Below, piece after piece: positions 1-13,219 of a stretch of DNA of 30,000 nucleotides. The stretch is from positions 50,001-80,000 of the forward strand of contig KV908604.1 in the NCBI GenBank assembly GCA_002005505.1, read 5' to 3'. How positions within the stretch are numbered: position 1 is the first letter of the stretch; each line of letters starts with the position of its first letter. Source of the DNA: Botryococcus braunii (lineage: Eukaryota; Chlorophyta; Trebouxiophyceae). Made by a program: the position numbers and the translations under genes. The notes beneath the pieces were generated by a model that saw nothing but the letters and a program-made list of their open reading frames with translations, had not been told where the DNA came from and ran no database searches.

Positions 1-109
1 GATAATAAAAAATGAATGTGAATGGGGCAGGTGAGATTGTGTTGCTGATGTATTTCGCATTCCGCTGTGAAACCCTACGATCTGCCCCCGAACACCTGAT
101 GTTTTAACA

Positions 110-136
110 ACCGTACCAGCAACTTGCTGGTACGGT
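110..136. repeat. Near-perfect inverted repeat (13-bp arms, 1-nt spacer)
   Basis: The arms 110-122 and 124-136 are perfect reverse complements around one base. A second, overlapping hairpin follows (7-bp arms around one base, about 129-143). The remainder of 1-300 shows no gene I can support. Confidence 0.85.
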
Positions 137-626
137 CCGTACCGCCCGGAGTCCAACCGCATTTCGTAACAGCCCTTTCATCTGAAGAAGTTACATCTGT
201 CATCTGAGATGTAATCGCTATTCCTCTCAAGCCCCAACATCCATCGAGAATGCCCGAACGGTTGAACAAATCCAAGGGTCAAAGATCTGGACAGGAACAG
301 TATCGAGGGGGAAAGAAGAAAAGAAGTTCCAGAGCAGAGGGAGGAAATACTCCAAGAAGAAAAAGAAGCAAAATGAGTTCTTGAAGCGGCTCCAAGGCCT
401 GGTTAATCAGGCGCTAGTTGCGCATGATGAAGACAAGGTCTGGTTTTCTATGCATCGGAGGGTGAGCTTTGCGAATGGTTGGGCCGTTGGGCGGCAGTTG
501 GCTGTGAGGCTCCCCTATGGGGGGGTTGACGTTAGAGTTTGGGTTTGTGAGGCTTCTGGGGTGAGGGGGCTGTGGTTTCCTCTTATGGAATTCGAAAAAA
601 GAAGAAGCCCGACGTATACCAAGGAT

Positions 627-651
627 GGAAGGAAGGAAATATTACATCCAA
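627..651 (-). repeat. Inverted mini-copy of the LINE tail motif
   Basis: A (GGAA)n stretch followed by ATATTACATCCAA is the reverse complement of the LINE 3' terminal motif (TTGGATGTAAT then TTCC repeats) seen in forward orientation at 1359, 9333 and 10031. The rest of the 3' UTR is absent. Recognisable RT sequence starts immediately downstream. Confidence 0.65.
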
Positions 652-836
652 GGGTGGTAACTGTAGATGACGGAACGTTCGTTGGTCCCGTGCTCGCAGC
701 GCAGGAGGCAGTCCAATTGGTTGTTGACCGGGCCCCCGCGTATGGCTTGAGCCTCAAGCCTCACAAGTGCCGTGCGTGGTCGCCGCGTCACAACCCTCAG
801 CATTTGGCTGGGTTCCCTCTGGGCTTCGTCTATGAA

Positions 837-926
837 ACTCGTCGTGGTTTGATTGTGTTGGGGGCAGCGAGTACCGTGTCATGACACGGTACTCGCTGCC
901 CCCAACACAATCAAACCACGACGAGT
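837..926. repeat. 90-bp perfect palindrome with no spacer
   Basis: Arm 837-881 is the exact reverse complement of 882-926, with the centre between 881 and 882. Bases 882-919 are the exact reverse complement of 844-881, flanked by the 7-bp inverted pair 837-843/920-926. The RT frame before the centre and the frame after 919 differ, and they come back into register if 38 nt are removed. This is best read as a templated inverted insertion into the RT pseudogene. Confidence 0.97.
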
Positions 927-1298
927 ATGCGGCTTCCCTGGCCCAGGCGCAAGTTGATGCCGTGGCAAATTCGCTCCAGCGTTTGTCCATTCTCCGACAC
1001 CCCCCAGCAGAGCTTCTCTTGCTTCGCAGTTGTCTTGAGACCTGCAAGGTGGTTTTCACAGCTCGGACCATGCCGCCAGTTGCAGCTGAGCAAGCTTTGG
1101 TGACCTTTGATATGCTCCAAACCGAGGTCCTCCAATCAATTGTCACAGCTGGTGGCGGTGGTTTTGGCCCTTTGCAGCAAACCTTGGCTGGCTTGGCTAT
1201 TGCCCAAGGGAGTCTGGGCATCACTAAGGCCACTCCCTACTGCCCTGTGCCTATCTTGCCTCCGTCACGCAGACAGCCCCCCCTCAGGACCCTCTTCT

Positions 1299-1386
1299 CT
1301 TGGCTAGATATGGGTCATTCATTGTACTGCCGTCCTCTTCAGCCCCAGTGGCTGGTCTTTGGATGTAATCTTGCTTCCTTCATTCC
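1299..1386 (+). mobile_element. Very short 5'-truncated LINE 3' end inserted in the RT pseudogene
   Basis: The sequence matches the 3' UTR of the LINE copies at 9270-9357 and 9968-10055 almost base for base, starting around the TTGGCTA segment and ending in TTGGATGTAATC plus an imperfect CTTCC tail. It interrupts the RT-like pseudogene between its thumb-like and C-terminal parts. A possible short target-site duplication (CTTCTC on both sides) is hard to separate from the pyrimidine-rich tail. TGTAA at 1364-1368 could be the polyadenylation signal. Confidence 0.8.
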
Positions 1387-2514
1387 TTCTCGGTACATCC
1401 ACTGCCCCACCTGTCCCCGCTGCCCTAGCTGGCAAGGCTGACTACTGCGCCCTTGTCGCAGATTTCGATGCGGCGCTCTTCGAGGATCCAGATTTTGTCC
1501 GCAGCAGTGTGCAAGCCCGGCTGTCCAAACCCTTGTATCGGCGCGCATACCAGGAGATTTTTGGTGACCCTGCTATCTCGGATCGCGACGGTGCTGTGCT
1601 CCAATCTCTCACACACAGCCAGGAGCACCTGATTGGCTGCTGGCTCTCCCAGTTCCCCATTTGCAGCAAACAATGCCCCCTGAGTCGTTCCGCTGCCGCC
1701 TTCAAAATCAGCTCTTGATCCCCATCTTCCAGCATGGCTCCAAATGCCCGTGCTGCTAGAAGGAGTTGGATGACTGGGGCGACCATGCTGTCCGCACAAG
1801 CCAGGTGACGCAGACAGCTGCATTTATTTTCCATATGTGCATGTATGTAAACATATGCAAATAATTACATACATCTTCTAGTTACATAACACTTTTGTAA
1901 ATAACACATGGGTTTGTTGTGTAACTAACACAGATTGGGATGAAAGGAACCCCCGATCGAAGGGAAGGAAGGCCCCTGGCCAATTGGGTTGTGGGGTTTC
2001 CACAGGAGACATTTACCAAATTCTATTCAGGAAACAATTGCAACCGTTCACGTCACCAGATACCTGAACCCACAGCCTGACCATATGGTGCATCGATGAA
2101 TATCCCAATTGTCAGGCTACTAGTAAGGGCCCGAAACACTGAAAATAGTTATCCAAAGGGTGAGGGGAAAACTCCGGAGAATCCCCTTACGGAGGTCAGA
2201 CATCTGACCCCTCCCGTATCGACGACTGTAACGAGCGTAATTCGTGCCCGTCCAGATCTGTTCATGTACAATAAATTACCATCTCCGTACTCCGAACACG
2301 TGCACGTGGTTGCTCTTATGGGTATAGAGCGCAGTCCCACGCCAGGCGACGCTCCTGGGTTCGAATTCCGCTGAGCGTTACAACGACGCTACGTGCTTTG
2401 ACGTGTCCGAGTGTGTTCTAATTGAAACAACCGCATCTACGTATTCATGAAGTACGTACATCACGTGATGGGGGATGCTCAAATAAATACACCTCCATTC
2501 ACATGAATGTATTT

Positions 2515-2528
2515 GGGGGGGGGGGGGG
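2515..2528. repeat. G14 homopolymer
   Basis: Fourteen consecutive G residues, one of eight G or C runs of 11 or more in the window. Confidence 0.95.
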
Positions 2529-3103
2529 TTGGACAGACTGTTTTGTTTCCCGGCAATCACGGCCCGGGCCCCGGGGGGTTACACATAACCCATGGGACAG
2601 ATTCCTGACCAGGTATCGTCTACCAAAATCATCACCAAAATCCGGTTTACAGTGTTTTGCTGGCATGCACAGTACACGTACTGCATGTGCGTTACTGCAC
2701 AGATGTGAATGCTCTTTACTTGAAAAGTAATGTTCCTTTGCTTCGCCCACAGGTATGTTCGTTGGCGGCAATCGATATCGTTTGGCTTGTGGGGATCGCG
2801 TGGGTGCCCTCAAGAGCGCTTGTCAAAAACGAGTTTTCACTCAAGCTAGAATGCTTACATGCTGACTCACAGTTTTGCCATATTTTGCTAGCTCATGAGC
2901 AAAATGAAATCACCTCCCTTTACAATCCTGCAACCTTATAAGCTTAATTGAGCTTACAGGCTCGAGCTACTTCTAGGACTATGCAACATCTCTAGCCATT
3001 TCATAAGTCAAATGCAAACTTCTGGAAGTTTGAGAATTCCCAAACTCCAGCAACTTGGGCCGGCCCCGGGGATCAATCCTCCTGCCCTCCGGAGGGATCC
3101 ACA

Positions 3104-3117
3104 CCCCCCCCCCCCCC
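3104..3117. repeat. C14 homopolymer
   Basis: Fourteen consecutive C residues, lying about 20 bp downstream of a 12-bp palindrome (CCCTCCGGAGGG). Confidence 0.95.
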
Positions 3118-3592
3118 GGATCGAAGATCTCTAGATCTAGACGTCCACTGCTCAGTGTTCTCGAGCCCGATCGGGCCTTCATGAGAGCGAGCTTTAGAAA
3201 ACTTCATTTTTTAGAAAGACGTGTCTGCCTCGCTTGCGGACGACACCGGAGAGCACACGAAATCAGTGATTGAAAACTGCTCTGAGCTGCATAGGCAAGC
3301 TTGGCTTAAGGCTTTCGGGCTCAAACGATTGCTACTGAATAGTTCTCACGTTCCGAGAAACACAGAAGACACTGAAGAGCCCTCGGAAGCAGCATTTGAA
3401 CAGCTGCTATGAACAACATGTGCCTCAAAAGCTTAAGCCACTAAGTAGTTCTCACTTTCATGGAAATTTCTGGCTTTAAAGCCCTTCAAAGCGCTAAAGG
3501 CTGGCCCGAGGACAGAGAAGAGCACATGTGTACACGTACATGATAATTGAAATCGCCAATTGAATAATTGCTCTGTACTACATGTACCTGCA

Positions 3593-3614
3593 AAGCTTAC
3601 GAATTCGTAAGCTT
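3593..3614. repeat. 22-bp perfect palindrome
   Basis: AAGCTTACGAA followed directly by its reverse complement. A B-box-like GGTTCGAAC motif follows about 10 bp downstream. Confidence 0.95.
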
Positions 3615-3918
3615 CCATCGGGTTCGAACCCGGTTTGTCAGGCGGTAGAACGGTCATTTATGTATCTAAAGATATCCTATCTAGACAATAAGCACTTTTA
3701 AGATCTTATAAATCATTGGCAACATTGGCATTTGTAATTTCAGATGCTAATGGACACGTGTAAAGATATACCAAACCCTTATGCATATGCGCTTTGAATT
3801 GAATGCATGTGTAAGGATAGACCAAACCCATATGGGAAGCCAAAGAGAACTCTAGTTCTCGGAAACTTAGCGTATGCAATGGCCGCCCCGTCCCTGGCCT
3901 CGGAACACATATGCGTGC

Positions 3919-3934
3919 CTTGGAGATCTCCAAG
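3919..3934. repeat. 16-bp perfect palindrome
   Basis: CTTGGAGA followed directly by TCTCCAAG. A 10-bp palindrome (CATCTAGATG) follows at once. Confidence 0.95.
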
Positions 3935-4025
3935 ACATCTAGATGCATCTCAAAGACAACAGTGCGCACCTGCAATCAGCAGGTACACGTGCGCACGTGC
4001 ACGCTACATACACGTGCATATATAG

Positions 4026-4057
4026 ATTGTTTTATGTTATATATAACATAAAACAAT
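4026..4057. repeat. 32-bp perfect palindrome
   Basis: The 16-bp arm ATTGTTTTATGTTATA is followed directly by its exact reverse complement. It is AT-rich with no spacer. Confidence 0.97.
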
Positions 4058-4225
4058 ATCTACTTCAGATTGTAAGGGGGAGCCAACTGGTGATGTTCAT
4101 GAAACCAACTGGCGAACTTTATGATTTTAGGTACTATTACCGGTACCCGTATACCAGAAAGTTCACCATTAGGCTCCCCTCTTTCGCGTGGCTAGATAGT
4201 AGAGCGAGCTTCTTGACTGAGCTCA

Positions 4226-4247
4226 CTCCAGTACCTAGGTACTGGAG
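4226..4247. repeat. 22-bp perfect palindrome
   Basis: The 11-bp arm CTCCAGTACCT is followed directly by its reverse complement. The 8-bp palindrome AGGTACCT overlaps its right end. Confidence 0.95.
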
Positions 4248-4771
4248 GTACCTGCCTAGCAGTTTAGCAATTGCAAAGGATGCCCCTGGGTGTCCGTGGG
4301 CTCGAGCTCAGGTCACCCCGTTAAAACATCAGGGTACGTACAATAATGCACGTTTATTTGCAGTGGTGCATCACACTCTTCATCCCACATGGGGAGACTT
4401 CTGCCACTAGCCACCAGAAAACTTCATATATGCTTCTGAAGATCCTGAGCAATTCATGGGAAAGCTATCTCAACATAATTTCAGCGATGTGAACATAGTT
4501 ATAACACGTCTCTAGCAAGTATGCTTGATTATCACGTGCCAATCACACACTCACCATCCTAATCCGGGCCGTATACATAATTTGGCACGAAAACAAAAAC
4601 AACAGCGACCTAGAGTTTTTTGCATCACGTGGAGTTGCACCATTTAAATTGACTTCAAGTGAAGTAGATTGAATTCAAGGTTTAGAATGCTGAGATGGAC
4701 CAACCATACAATGTCTGGCATTGATTCTATTTAGGATTAAAATTGCTTAAAATAATAAGCGAACTAAGAAG

Positions 4772-4799
4772 TGAAACATGTCCAATTGGACACGTTTCA
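4772..4799. repeat. 28-bp palindrome with one mismatch
   Basis: The 14-bp arms centred on CCAATTGG differ at a single pair (4778/4793). A direct repeat of GTTTGCGAAC follows immediately. Confidence 0.9.
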
Positions 4800-4884
4800 A
4801 GTTTGCGAACTTGCAAGTTTGCGAACCAGTGTTCCAACATGCTCCTAATCATCCAACCACACCCGGACGTTCGCACATTACCTG

Positions 4885-4885
<1 letters not shown>

Positions 4886-4980
<95 letters not shown>

Positions 4981-4987
4981 ACATACA
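4886..4987. repeat. (CA)n microsatellite
   Basis: An uninterrupted CA tract runs from 4886 to 4970, then continues imperfectly with GCACACGCACACATACAC. Confidence 0.98.
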
Positions 4988-5020
4988 CTCTCACGCGCGT
5001 CATAGCATACTTTCATGAAC

Positions 5021-5750
5021 ATCACTTCCACAGGCACATACCGGTGACACGCGCTCACAAACATTTCCTTACCAGCATGCTAGCAGACATCTTTTCGGCT
5101 GGGGTCAGCCTGAGCGGACCGTTCACGAAGGCCAGTTGGCTCTTAAGCACTGCAGATTCACAAGCTTCTTGTACCCTCACGTCATGCCAGGGGCTGCGGG
5201 GCCAAAGTCTTCCAAAAGAACTAATTTCAATATTTCCGCTCGGGTCAGGCTGTGCATATGCATACCGTTATTCCTCCGTAAACATTGGCTTCTTGCACAT
5301 AGCCTGTTTCTCATTGACCCTACTTACTTGCAGGGCGCCCAAGCTCGGCTCGCATGCCCTAACGGAATCGTGTGTTTTAAGACAACTTCGAGCAGGCCAT
5401 CGGTCAGGGCAAGCTCACGTGTCCATCATTGGGGCATGTGCAAACATACTTCTGTTCCAAGGGTTTCATCACAACCAAAACCTCATGGGGTCTGTATCAG
5501 CGAGGACCGCCTTCTTTGCTCCCGGGACGGGCATACATCAGCAGTTCCCAGCTGTTGGGGGGGGGGGGGGGGAGGGCAAGACCCATAGACGAGGGTCCAG
5601 CAACAAGCTACGCCGAACAAAACCGCATGAAAAGTTCACAATAAAAAGTGAAGCATATCCTCACCGCATGAACGTTTGCACAATATATCACCTTTCAACG
5701 CGCTAGTCAGCAATTTGCCGGTAAGACCTGTACCAAACCTGTACAGCACC
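5021..5750. other. Unresolved region with open frames; no recognised protein
   Basis: A 220-codon frame (5044-5706, plus) and an overlapping one (5136-5588) are open, but neither translation resembles a family I know, and both run through a G16 tract (5557-5572). A good plus-strand splice acceptor (pyrimidine-rich, ending TTACTTGCAG at 5333) suggests an exon could start at 5334. On the minus strand a CTG/GTAAGG donor-like site lies near 5079 after about 25 coding-like codons. The signals disagree on strand, so no gene is called. Confidence 0.2.
5557..5572. repeat. G16 homopolymer
   Basis: Sixteen consecutive G residues. Confidence 0.95.
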
Positions 5751-5779
5751 TCCAGGCCCTAGGAAAGGGGCCAAGTGCT

Positions 5780-5917
5780 ATCAAATCGACATGCAATCGA
5801 CATAGCTAAGGGTAGCTGCTACCAAATTGACATGCAATCGACACAGCTGAGGGTAGCTGCCACCAAATCGACATGCAATCGACATAGCTAAGGGTAGCTG
5901 CTACAAAATCCACATGA
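5780..5917. repeat. 41-bp tandem repeat, about 3.4 copies
   Basis: Copies at 5780-5820, 5821-5861 and 5862-5902, plus a partial copy to 5917, share CAAATCGACATGCAATCGAC and GGGTAGCTGC with few substitutions. The array begins only about 35 bp beyond the stop codon of gene A, so it probably lies in or near its 3' untranslated region. Confidence 0.93.
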
Positions 5918-5951
5918 TATTCGGATGGATAAAGCACGAAGTGGGTGCCCT

Positions 5952-7825
<1,874 letters not shown>

Positions 7826-8524
7826 ATCACTGGTCTTTACTTGTAACCATGAATCATCTTAGCTCTTAAGCACTTCCGGGTCAGTTCGTGAGAAAGTTTA
7901 TGCCCTGTCAGTCTTTTCAGTGCAACAATCCTGGCAGGATGGCAGAAGCTGACTGGTGAATAATTCAATTTCAATATCAACATTTTATCTAACTAAAACC
8001 AGGTCTGACAAAGTTGGCCCTAAGATAGTCAGAACCGCTATTTAGGGGTGATCGTCAACCTACCATCTGGCCCCCCACTTGTCCATGCCTGCCAAGTTGT
8101 TCCCTGTGCATGAAAAGTCTCTTCTGCGCCGGCTACGAAGCACACGTCGTTTTTTAGTCAACAGGCTACAATTCGTCCAAGTGCAACCGATACATAGAAT
8201 ACAGCTGGGGTCAGAGAGGAACCTGTGTGCACGTCCTAAGCATGGCAGCTACATAAAGCCTTGCGCTGAGAATATCACATATGACATACCACGCAATGCT
8301 ACCGCACTCTTTAGCGAGCAGGACACCCGATGGCCTGAGTTTGCAGACCCGTGAGACTTAGGCAGGATGCATCTGAGACCACGATCACTGTCTTTCCAGC
8401 CCATAGCGTGGAGCTGTACTTAAGTAATTACGAAGTAGTCTCAAGTGCGTTAGTGTCCATTAGTAGTCCGAGACGTATTGCTAGCGCAGATCGTGATGTC
8501 GGAAAAAAATGGCCTTTTGACCAC
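7826..8524. other. Spacer between gene A and LINE remains
   Basis: No recognised gene. It could contain 5' exons or the promoter of gene A (minus strand), but no convincing splice or start signals were found. The frames at 8079-8354 and 8351-8569 have no family resemblance. Confidence 0.3.
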
Positions 8525-8556
8525 GGAAGGAAGGAAGGAAGGAAGATTACATCCAA
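8525..8556 (-). repeat. Inverted mini-copy of the LINE tail motif at a LINE 5' edge
   Basis: Four GGAA units followed by GATTACATCCAA are the reverse complement of the LINE 3' end motif. The forward version lies at 9333-9357, so the LINE fragment between them is bounded by inverted copies of the same motif. Confidence 0.75.
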
Positions 8557-9357
8557 ACGCGTGCAGTAACGAACTTCACCGGGGTCTTGTTCTTGTGTTT
8601 TGGAACAATATAGCGGCCATGAGACCTGATTCATTACACTACAAGGTCCTCATGCATGACATTAGGTTGGCAATAGTAGAAGGCCGAGAAACGTTTTCGG
8701 GTACCCTTATGCAACAACTTAAGAAACTAGGATACTATATAGCTGACCATGTGCGGTTTGATAGAGCCTTGCAGATTGACATTTCACAGGTAAAGGATCT
8801 GTTAGACCGTAAAAGTGACATGATATGGGATGACCTGGACATCTCCCCTCGCACTTGTGCATCCCCAAGAGCCTTATTCTGCAGATACCAAAGGTGGTTC
8901 GCACGTCCGCCTCATGTGCCACGGCGTAAGAGTGCGCTCAAACTCCACCTTCCTAATTGTACATTGCGGACCTTTATGCGATTTAGATTAGGGTGTCATG
9001 ACCTTCCTATTGATAAAGGTAGACAACAAGGCATCCCTCGAGACCAGAGGATTTGCACGAGGTGCTCCTTAGAGCTCGTTGGTGATGAACATCATCTGTT
9101 GTTCACTTGTCCGGCTGTACAACATGTACGGCAACAATTTATGCATCTCTTTCAACAAAGGAGTCGATCTGTACAGACGTTTATGTGGCAAGAAGACCTT
9201 GAAGGGGTTGCCAAATTTGTGACTAGAGCATTGGAGAGCTACCTCACTCTCCCAGGTGCTGTGCGACCTTAGTTGGCTAAGATATGGGTCATTCATTGTA
9301 CTGCCGTCCTCTTCAGCCCTAGTGGCTGGTCTTTGGATGTAATCTTCCTCCTTCCTT
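8557..9357 (+). mobile_element. LINE fragment, copy 1: C-terminal ORF2 part plus 3' UTR and tail
   Basis: A frame open to a TAG at 9270-9272 encodes the last ~240 residues of a non-LTR retrotransposon polyprotein. It ends in a zinc-binding-like region of the type found C-terminal to LINE RTs: ICTRC near 9052-9066, then DEHHLLFTCP near 9086-9115, giving a Cys-x2-Cys...His-His...Cys pattern. The motif RFRLGCHDLP precedes it, and FMWQEDLEGVAKFV follows. I associate this combination with green-algal LINEs. The catalytic RT core is missing, so the copy is 5'-truncated. The ~60-bp 3' UTR contains TGTAA at 9338-9342 and ends in an imperfect TTCC tail. Bases 8742-9357 are repeated almost identically at 9440-10055. 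Confidence 0.85.
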
Positions 9358-9439
9358 GTGGGCCGGGGGCCGCCCGGCTAAGGGAACATTTCAGCCACCG
9401 TATGGACGGTTACAGATCCCCTGCAGCACCGTCCTTTCT

Positions 9440-10056
9440 GCTGACCATGTGCGGTTTGATAGAGCCTTGCAGATTGACATTTCACAAGTAAAGGATCTGT
9501 TAGACCGTAAAAGTGACATGATATCGGATGACCTAGACATCTCCCCTCGCACTTGTGCATCCCCAAGAGCCTTATTCTGCAGATACCAAAGGTGGTTCGC
9601 ACGTCCGCCTCATGTGCCACGGCGTAAGAGTGCGCTCAAACTCCACCTTCCTAATTGTACATTGCGGACCTTTATGCGATTTAGATTAGGGTGTCATGAC
9701 CTTCCTATTGATAAAGGTAGACAACAAGGCATCCCTCGAGACCAGAGGATTTGCACGAGGTGCTCCTTAGAGCTCGTTGGTGATGAACATCATCTGTTGT
9801 TCACTCGTCCGGCTGTACAACATGTACGGCAACAATTTATGCATCTCTTTCAACAAAGAAGTCGATCTGTACAGACGTTTATGTGGCAAGAAGACCTTGA
9901 AGGGGTTGCCAAATTTGTGACTAGAGCATTGGAGAGCTACCTCACTCTCCCAGGTGCTGTGCGACCTTAGTTGGCTAAGATATGGGTCATTCATTGTACT
10001 GCCGTCCTCTTCAGCCCTAGTGACTGGTCTTTGGATGTAATCTTCCTTCCTTCCTT
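9440..10056 (+). mobile_element. LINE fragment, copy 2: near-identical, more strongly 5'-truncated
   Basis: This copy aligns without gaps to 8742-9357 (offset 698) with about six substitutions, so it is around 99% identical. Coding ends at the TAG at 9968-9970. One change replaces the last cysteine of the zinc-like motif with arginine (LLFTRP, codon 9806-9808), and another changes Trp to Ser (WDDLDI to SDDLDI). It ends in TTGGATGTAATC and four TTCC-like units, with TGTAA at 10036-10040. Unrelated sequence of about 80 bp (9358-9439) separates the copies. It is a dead copy. Either two independent insertions or a segmental duplication would fit. Confidence 0.88.
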
Positions 10057-10062
10057 TACTCA

Positions 10063-11494
<1,432 letters not shown>

Positions 11495-12364
11495 AAATAT
11501 TTTAACAGATTAGCTTCAGGAACTCTCTTGGTATCAGTGACTGGGGATGAAGCCAGTTTTAAATATGCCTACGTCAAGTGACAACAAGTTTGCTTATGCA
11601 TCGATGGATAAGTGGCTACATGGATGTATCTATAACTACTGATGTCTGGAGTTCGAACGTTACATACATGAGTGGCCAAAGCCTCAATACCACAGCACTG
11701 ACATCTGTCACTATTGAACAAATCCGAAGGGCTAATATCGTCCTTCGAATCCGCTCATGAGCCTGTCGACAAAGGTCATCGCACCTGCTGGTCGAAATAT
11801 CTTCATGATCATCATGTCAGAATGTATCACGTCATGCAAACATACTGCACTAGTGATCACCCGCCACTTATCGGCTGCTTGGCTGGCAATACGTTGACAT
11901 GCCAAGACGATTCTTCGTCACAAAAACGATATTCATTTAAATATCAAGATTGAGCATGCCTTGTGGCACGATCGTCAAGTTGCGGATAACCTGATTTGCA
12001 AAAATACATAGCTTGCCATGGGGAATTCCTTCGAGTACAGGTCGCGCTCCTCACGCCACATCAATCTGGGCTTTAAATTAATCCAAATATTTATAAGCCC
12101 CTAGAAACCTGATCCATGCATCTAATTCCAGGGGTCTGTAAATGTTAGTACGCAAAATACGTACGTGTGCGCGGCCTGAGATCTCAGCCCTGGAAGTCAA
12201 GTAGATTTGAACTAACCAACAGATCTGACAAACACATCTCCAGAAAAGATAACGATCTCGAACAGCAGGCCCATGCCTATGTGCATCGACAAGGAATCTG
12301 AAACTTCGCATGCGCATATGTGATATATATCATTTGATCATTAGCATGTATGTTTACATAGATG

Positions 12365-12465
12365 TTTGTGCATTAGAGGAGCACAATCAATGAGGAGCAC
12401 AGATACGACCATGAGCATCTACATACACATGCATGCTTTGTGCATTTGAGGAGCACAATCAATGA
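12365..12465. repeat. Dispersed 29-bp direct repeat, two copies 72 bp apart
   Basis: Copies at 12365-12393 and 12437-12465 share GAGGAGCACAATCAATGA and differ at one position. Confidence 0.9.
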
Positions 12466-12668
12466 CATTGAGCATGGCAGATGGCTCCCGGCCTCGAGGA
12501 GCTTCTGCAGGAGAAGTCATGTACATTTACGAAGCATGCCCCAACATGCTCTGGACAGAATTTAGATCGAGGTCTGCCGTCCAATTGGACTCTAGATCGA
12601 GACTTGCAAGGTGAGATGCCTTTCTGCTGCGCTCACTCCATCTCAGCAGCCTCTAGTGACTGAACAAA

Positions 12669-12802
12669 TGCCACCGCCACCACAAGCACCACCACCTTGA
12701 TCCATGTGCACCACCCATCCACGTGCATTACCACCTCAATCCACGTGCACCACCACCACCGCCGTCACCGCCGCCACTACCGCCGCCGCCGCCACCACGT
12801 GC
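12669..12802. repeat. CCA/CCG-rich low-complexity tract
   Basis: Dense CCACC and CCGCC trinucleotides, with three spaced copies of a CCATGTGCA/CCACGTGCA motif. Confidence 0.85.
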
Positions 12803-13033
12803 TCCCCACCACCATCTTCTTGTTCTCCTACCCCTTCTTTGTCAACGCTCGAGATCCGGAAGCAATTATAATTAACGGTTCTCACCTATATAGGGAATGC
12901 CGTTACAGTGCCGGCAGCTAGACAATAGTGTAACCCCACAGGTGTGGAGCCCAGAAAGAACACGGGACTGTCGACAAAGGCTATTCTACCTTAGAGATAG
13001 CGAAGTACGAACTCTGCAAGATACTAGAGAGTT

Positions 13034-13092
13034 CTGACCATGCAATTGCGCAATTGCATGGTCAGCATGCTGATATTCAGGATATCAGCATG
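13034..13092. repeat. Double hairpin: 32-bp perfect palindrome plus 11-bp-arm hairpin
   Basis: 13034-13065 is a perfect palindrome (16-bp arm CTGACCATGCAATTGC). Directly abutting it, 13066-13092 has perfect 11-bp arms (CATGCTGATAT) around a 5-nt spacer. Confidence 0.96.
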
Positions 13093-13151
13093 TGATTTGG
13101 CAATGTACAGCTTCAATGGTTGCCCTCGAAGGAGCAAGTAGCAAGATGGAC

Positions 13152-13219
13152 AGAATACGTGGCTCTACGCCTTCGAACTAGTACTAGAATACGGGGCTCT
13201 ACGCCTTCGAACTAGTTCT
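13152..13219. repeat. 34-bp tandem duplication
   Basis: Copies at 13152-13185 and 13186-13219 share GCTCTACGCCTTCGAACTAG with few differences. Confidence 0.92.

Larger units (their letters stand above)
381..1830 (+). pseudogene. Decayed LINE-type reverse transcriptase (palm, thumb, C-terminal zinc-like part)
   Basis: These are broken remains of a non-LTR retrotransposon reverse transcriptase, spread over all three forward frames. The palm catalytic motif appears as VDDGTFVG (DD at 666-671). It is followed by the GLSLKPHKC segment typical of the region after the catalytic DD. The thumb-like part lies at about 920-1240, with ending LAGLAIAQGSLGI resembling the usual LPI-GGLG motif; AYLASV then continues in a shifted frame from 1249. 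The C-terminal part lies at about 1430-1830 and includes KCPCC near 1741 and DDWGDHAV near 1769-1792, a pattern common at the end of algal RT-like proteins. Breaks: a 38-nt inverted insertion (882-919), a frameshift near 1245, an inserted LINE tail (about 1299-1386), and further stops such as 1756. The part before about 650 is not recognisable as RT; it is lysine-rich upstream of 381. A functional protein is not possible. The family assignment is from motifs by eye. Confidence 0.75.
1835..4885. other. Region without a recognised gene; palindromes and homopolymers
   Basis: No open frame here has recognisable protein features. Contents: G14 at 2515-2528, C14 at 3104-3117, a direct repeat around 3765-3835 (GTGTAAAGATA/GTGTAAGGATA followed by ACCAAACCC), palindromes at 3593-3614, 3919-3934, 4026-4057, 4226-4247 and 4772-4799, and tRNA B-box-like GGTTCGA motifs near 2357 and 3622. 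A 63-codon frame at 3221-3412 has no recognisable features. Confidence 0.5.

Noticed and set aside
3593..3670. Possible permuted tRNA (T-arm-like motif before a D-arm-like motif)
   Set aside because: The T-stem does not pair around a 7-nt loop, and I found neither acceptor nor anticodon stems.
5044..5706. 220-codon open frame as a gene
   Set aside because: No family resemblance, it crosses a G16 run, and splice-like signals nearby point to both strands. Kept only as an unresolved region.
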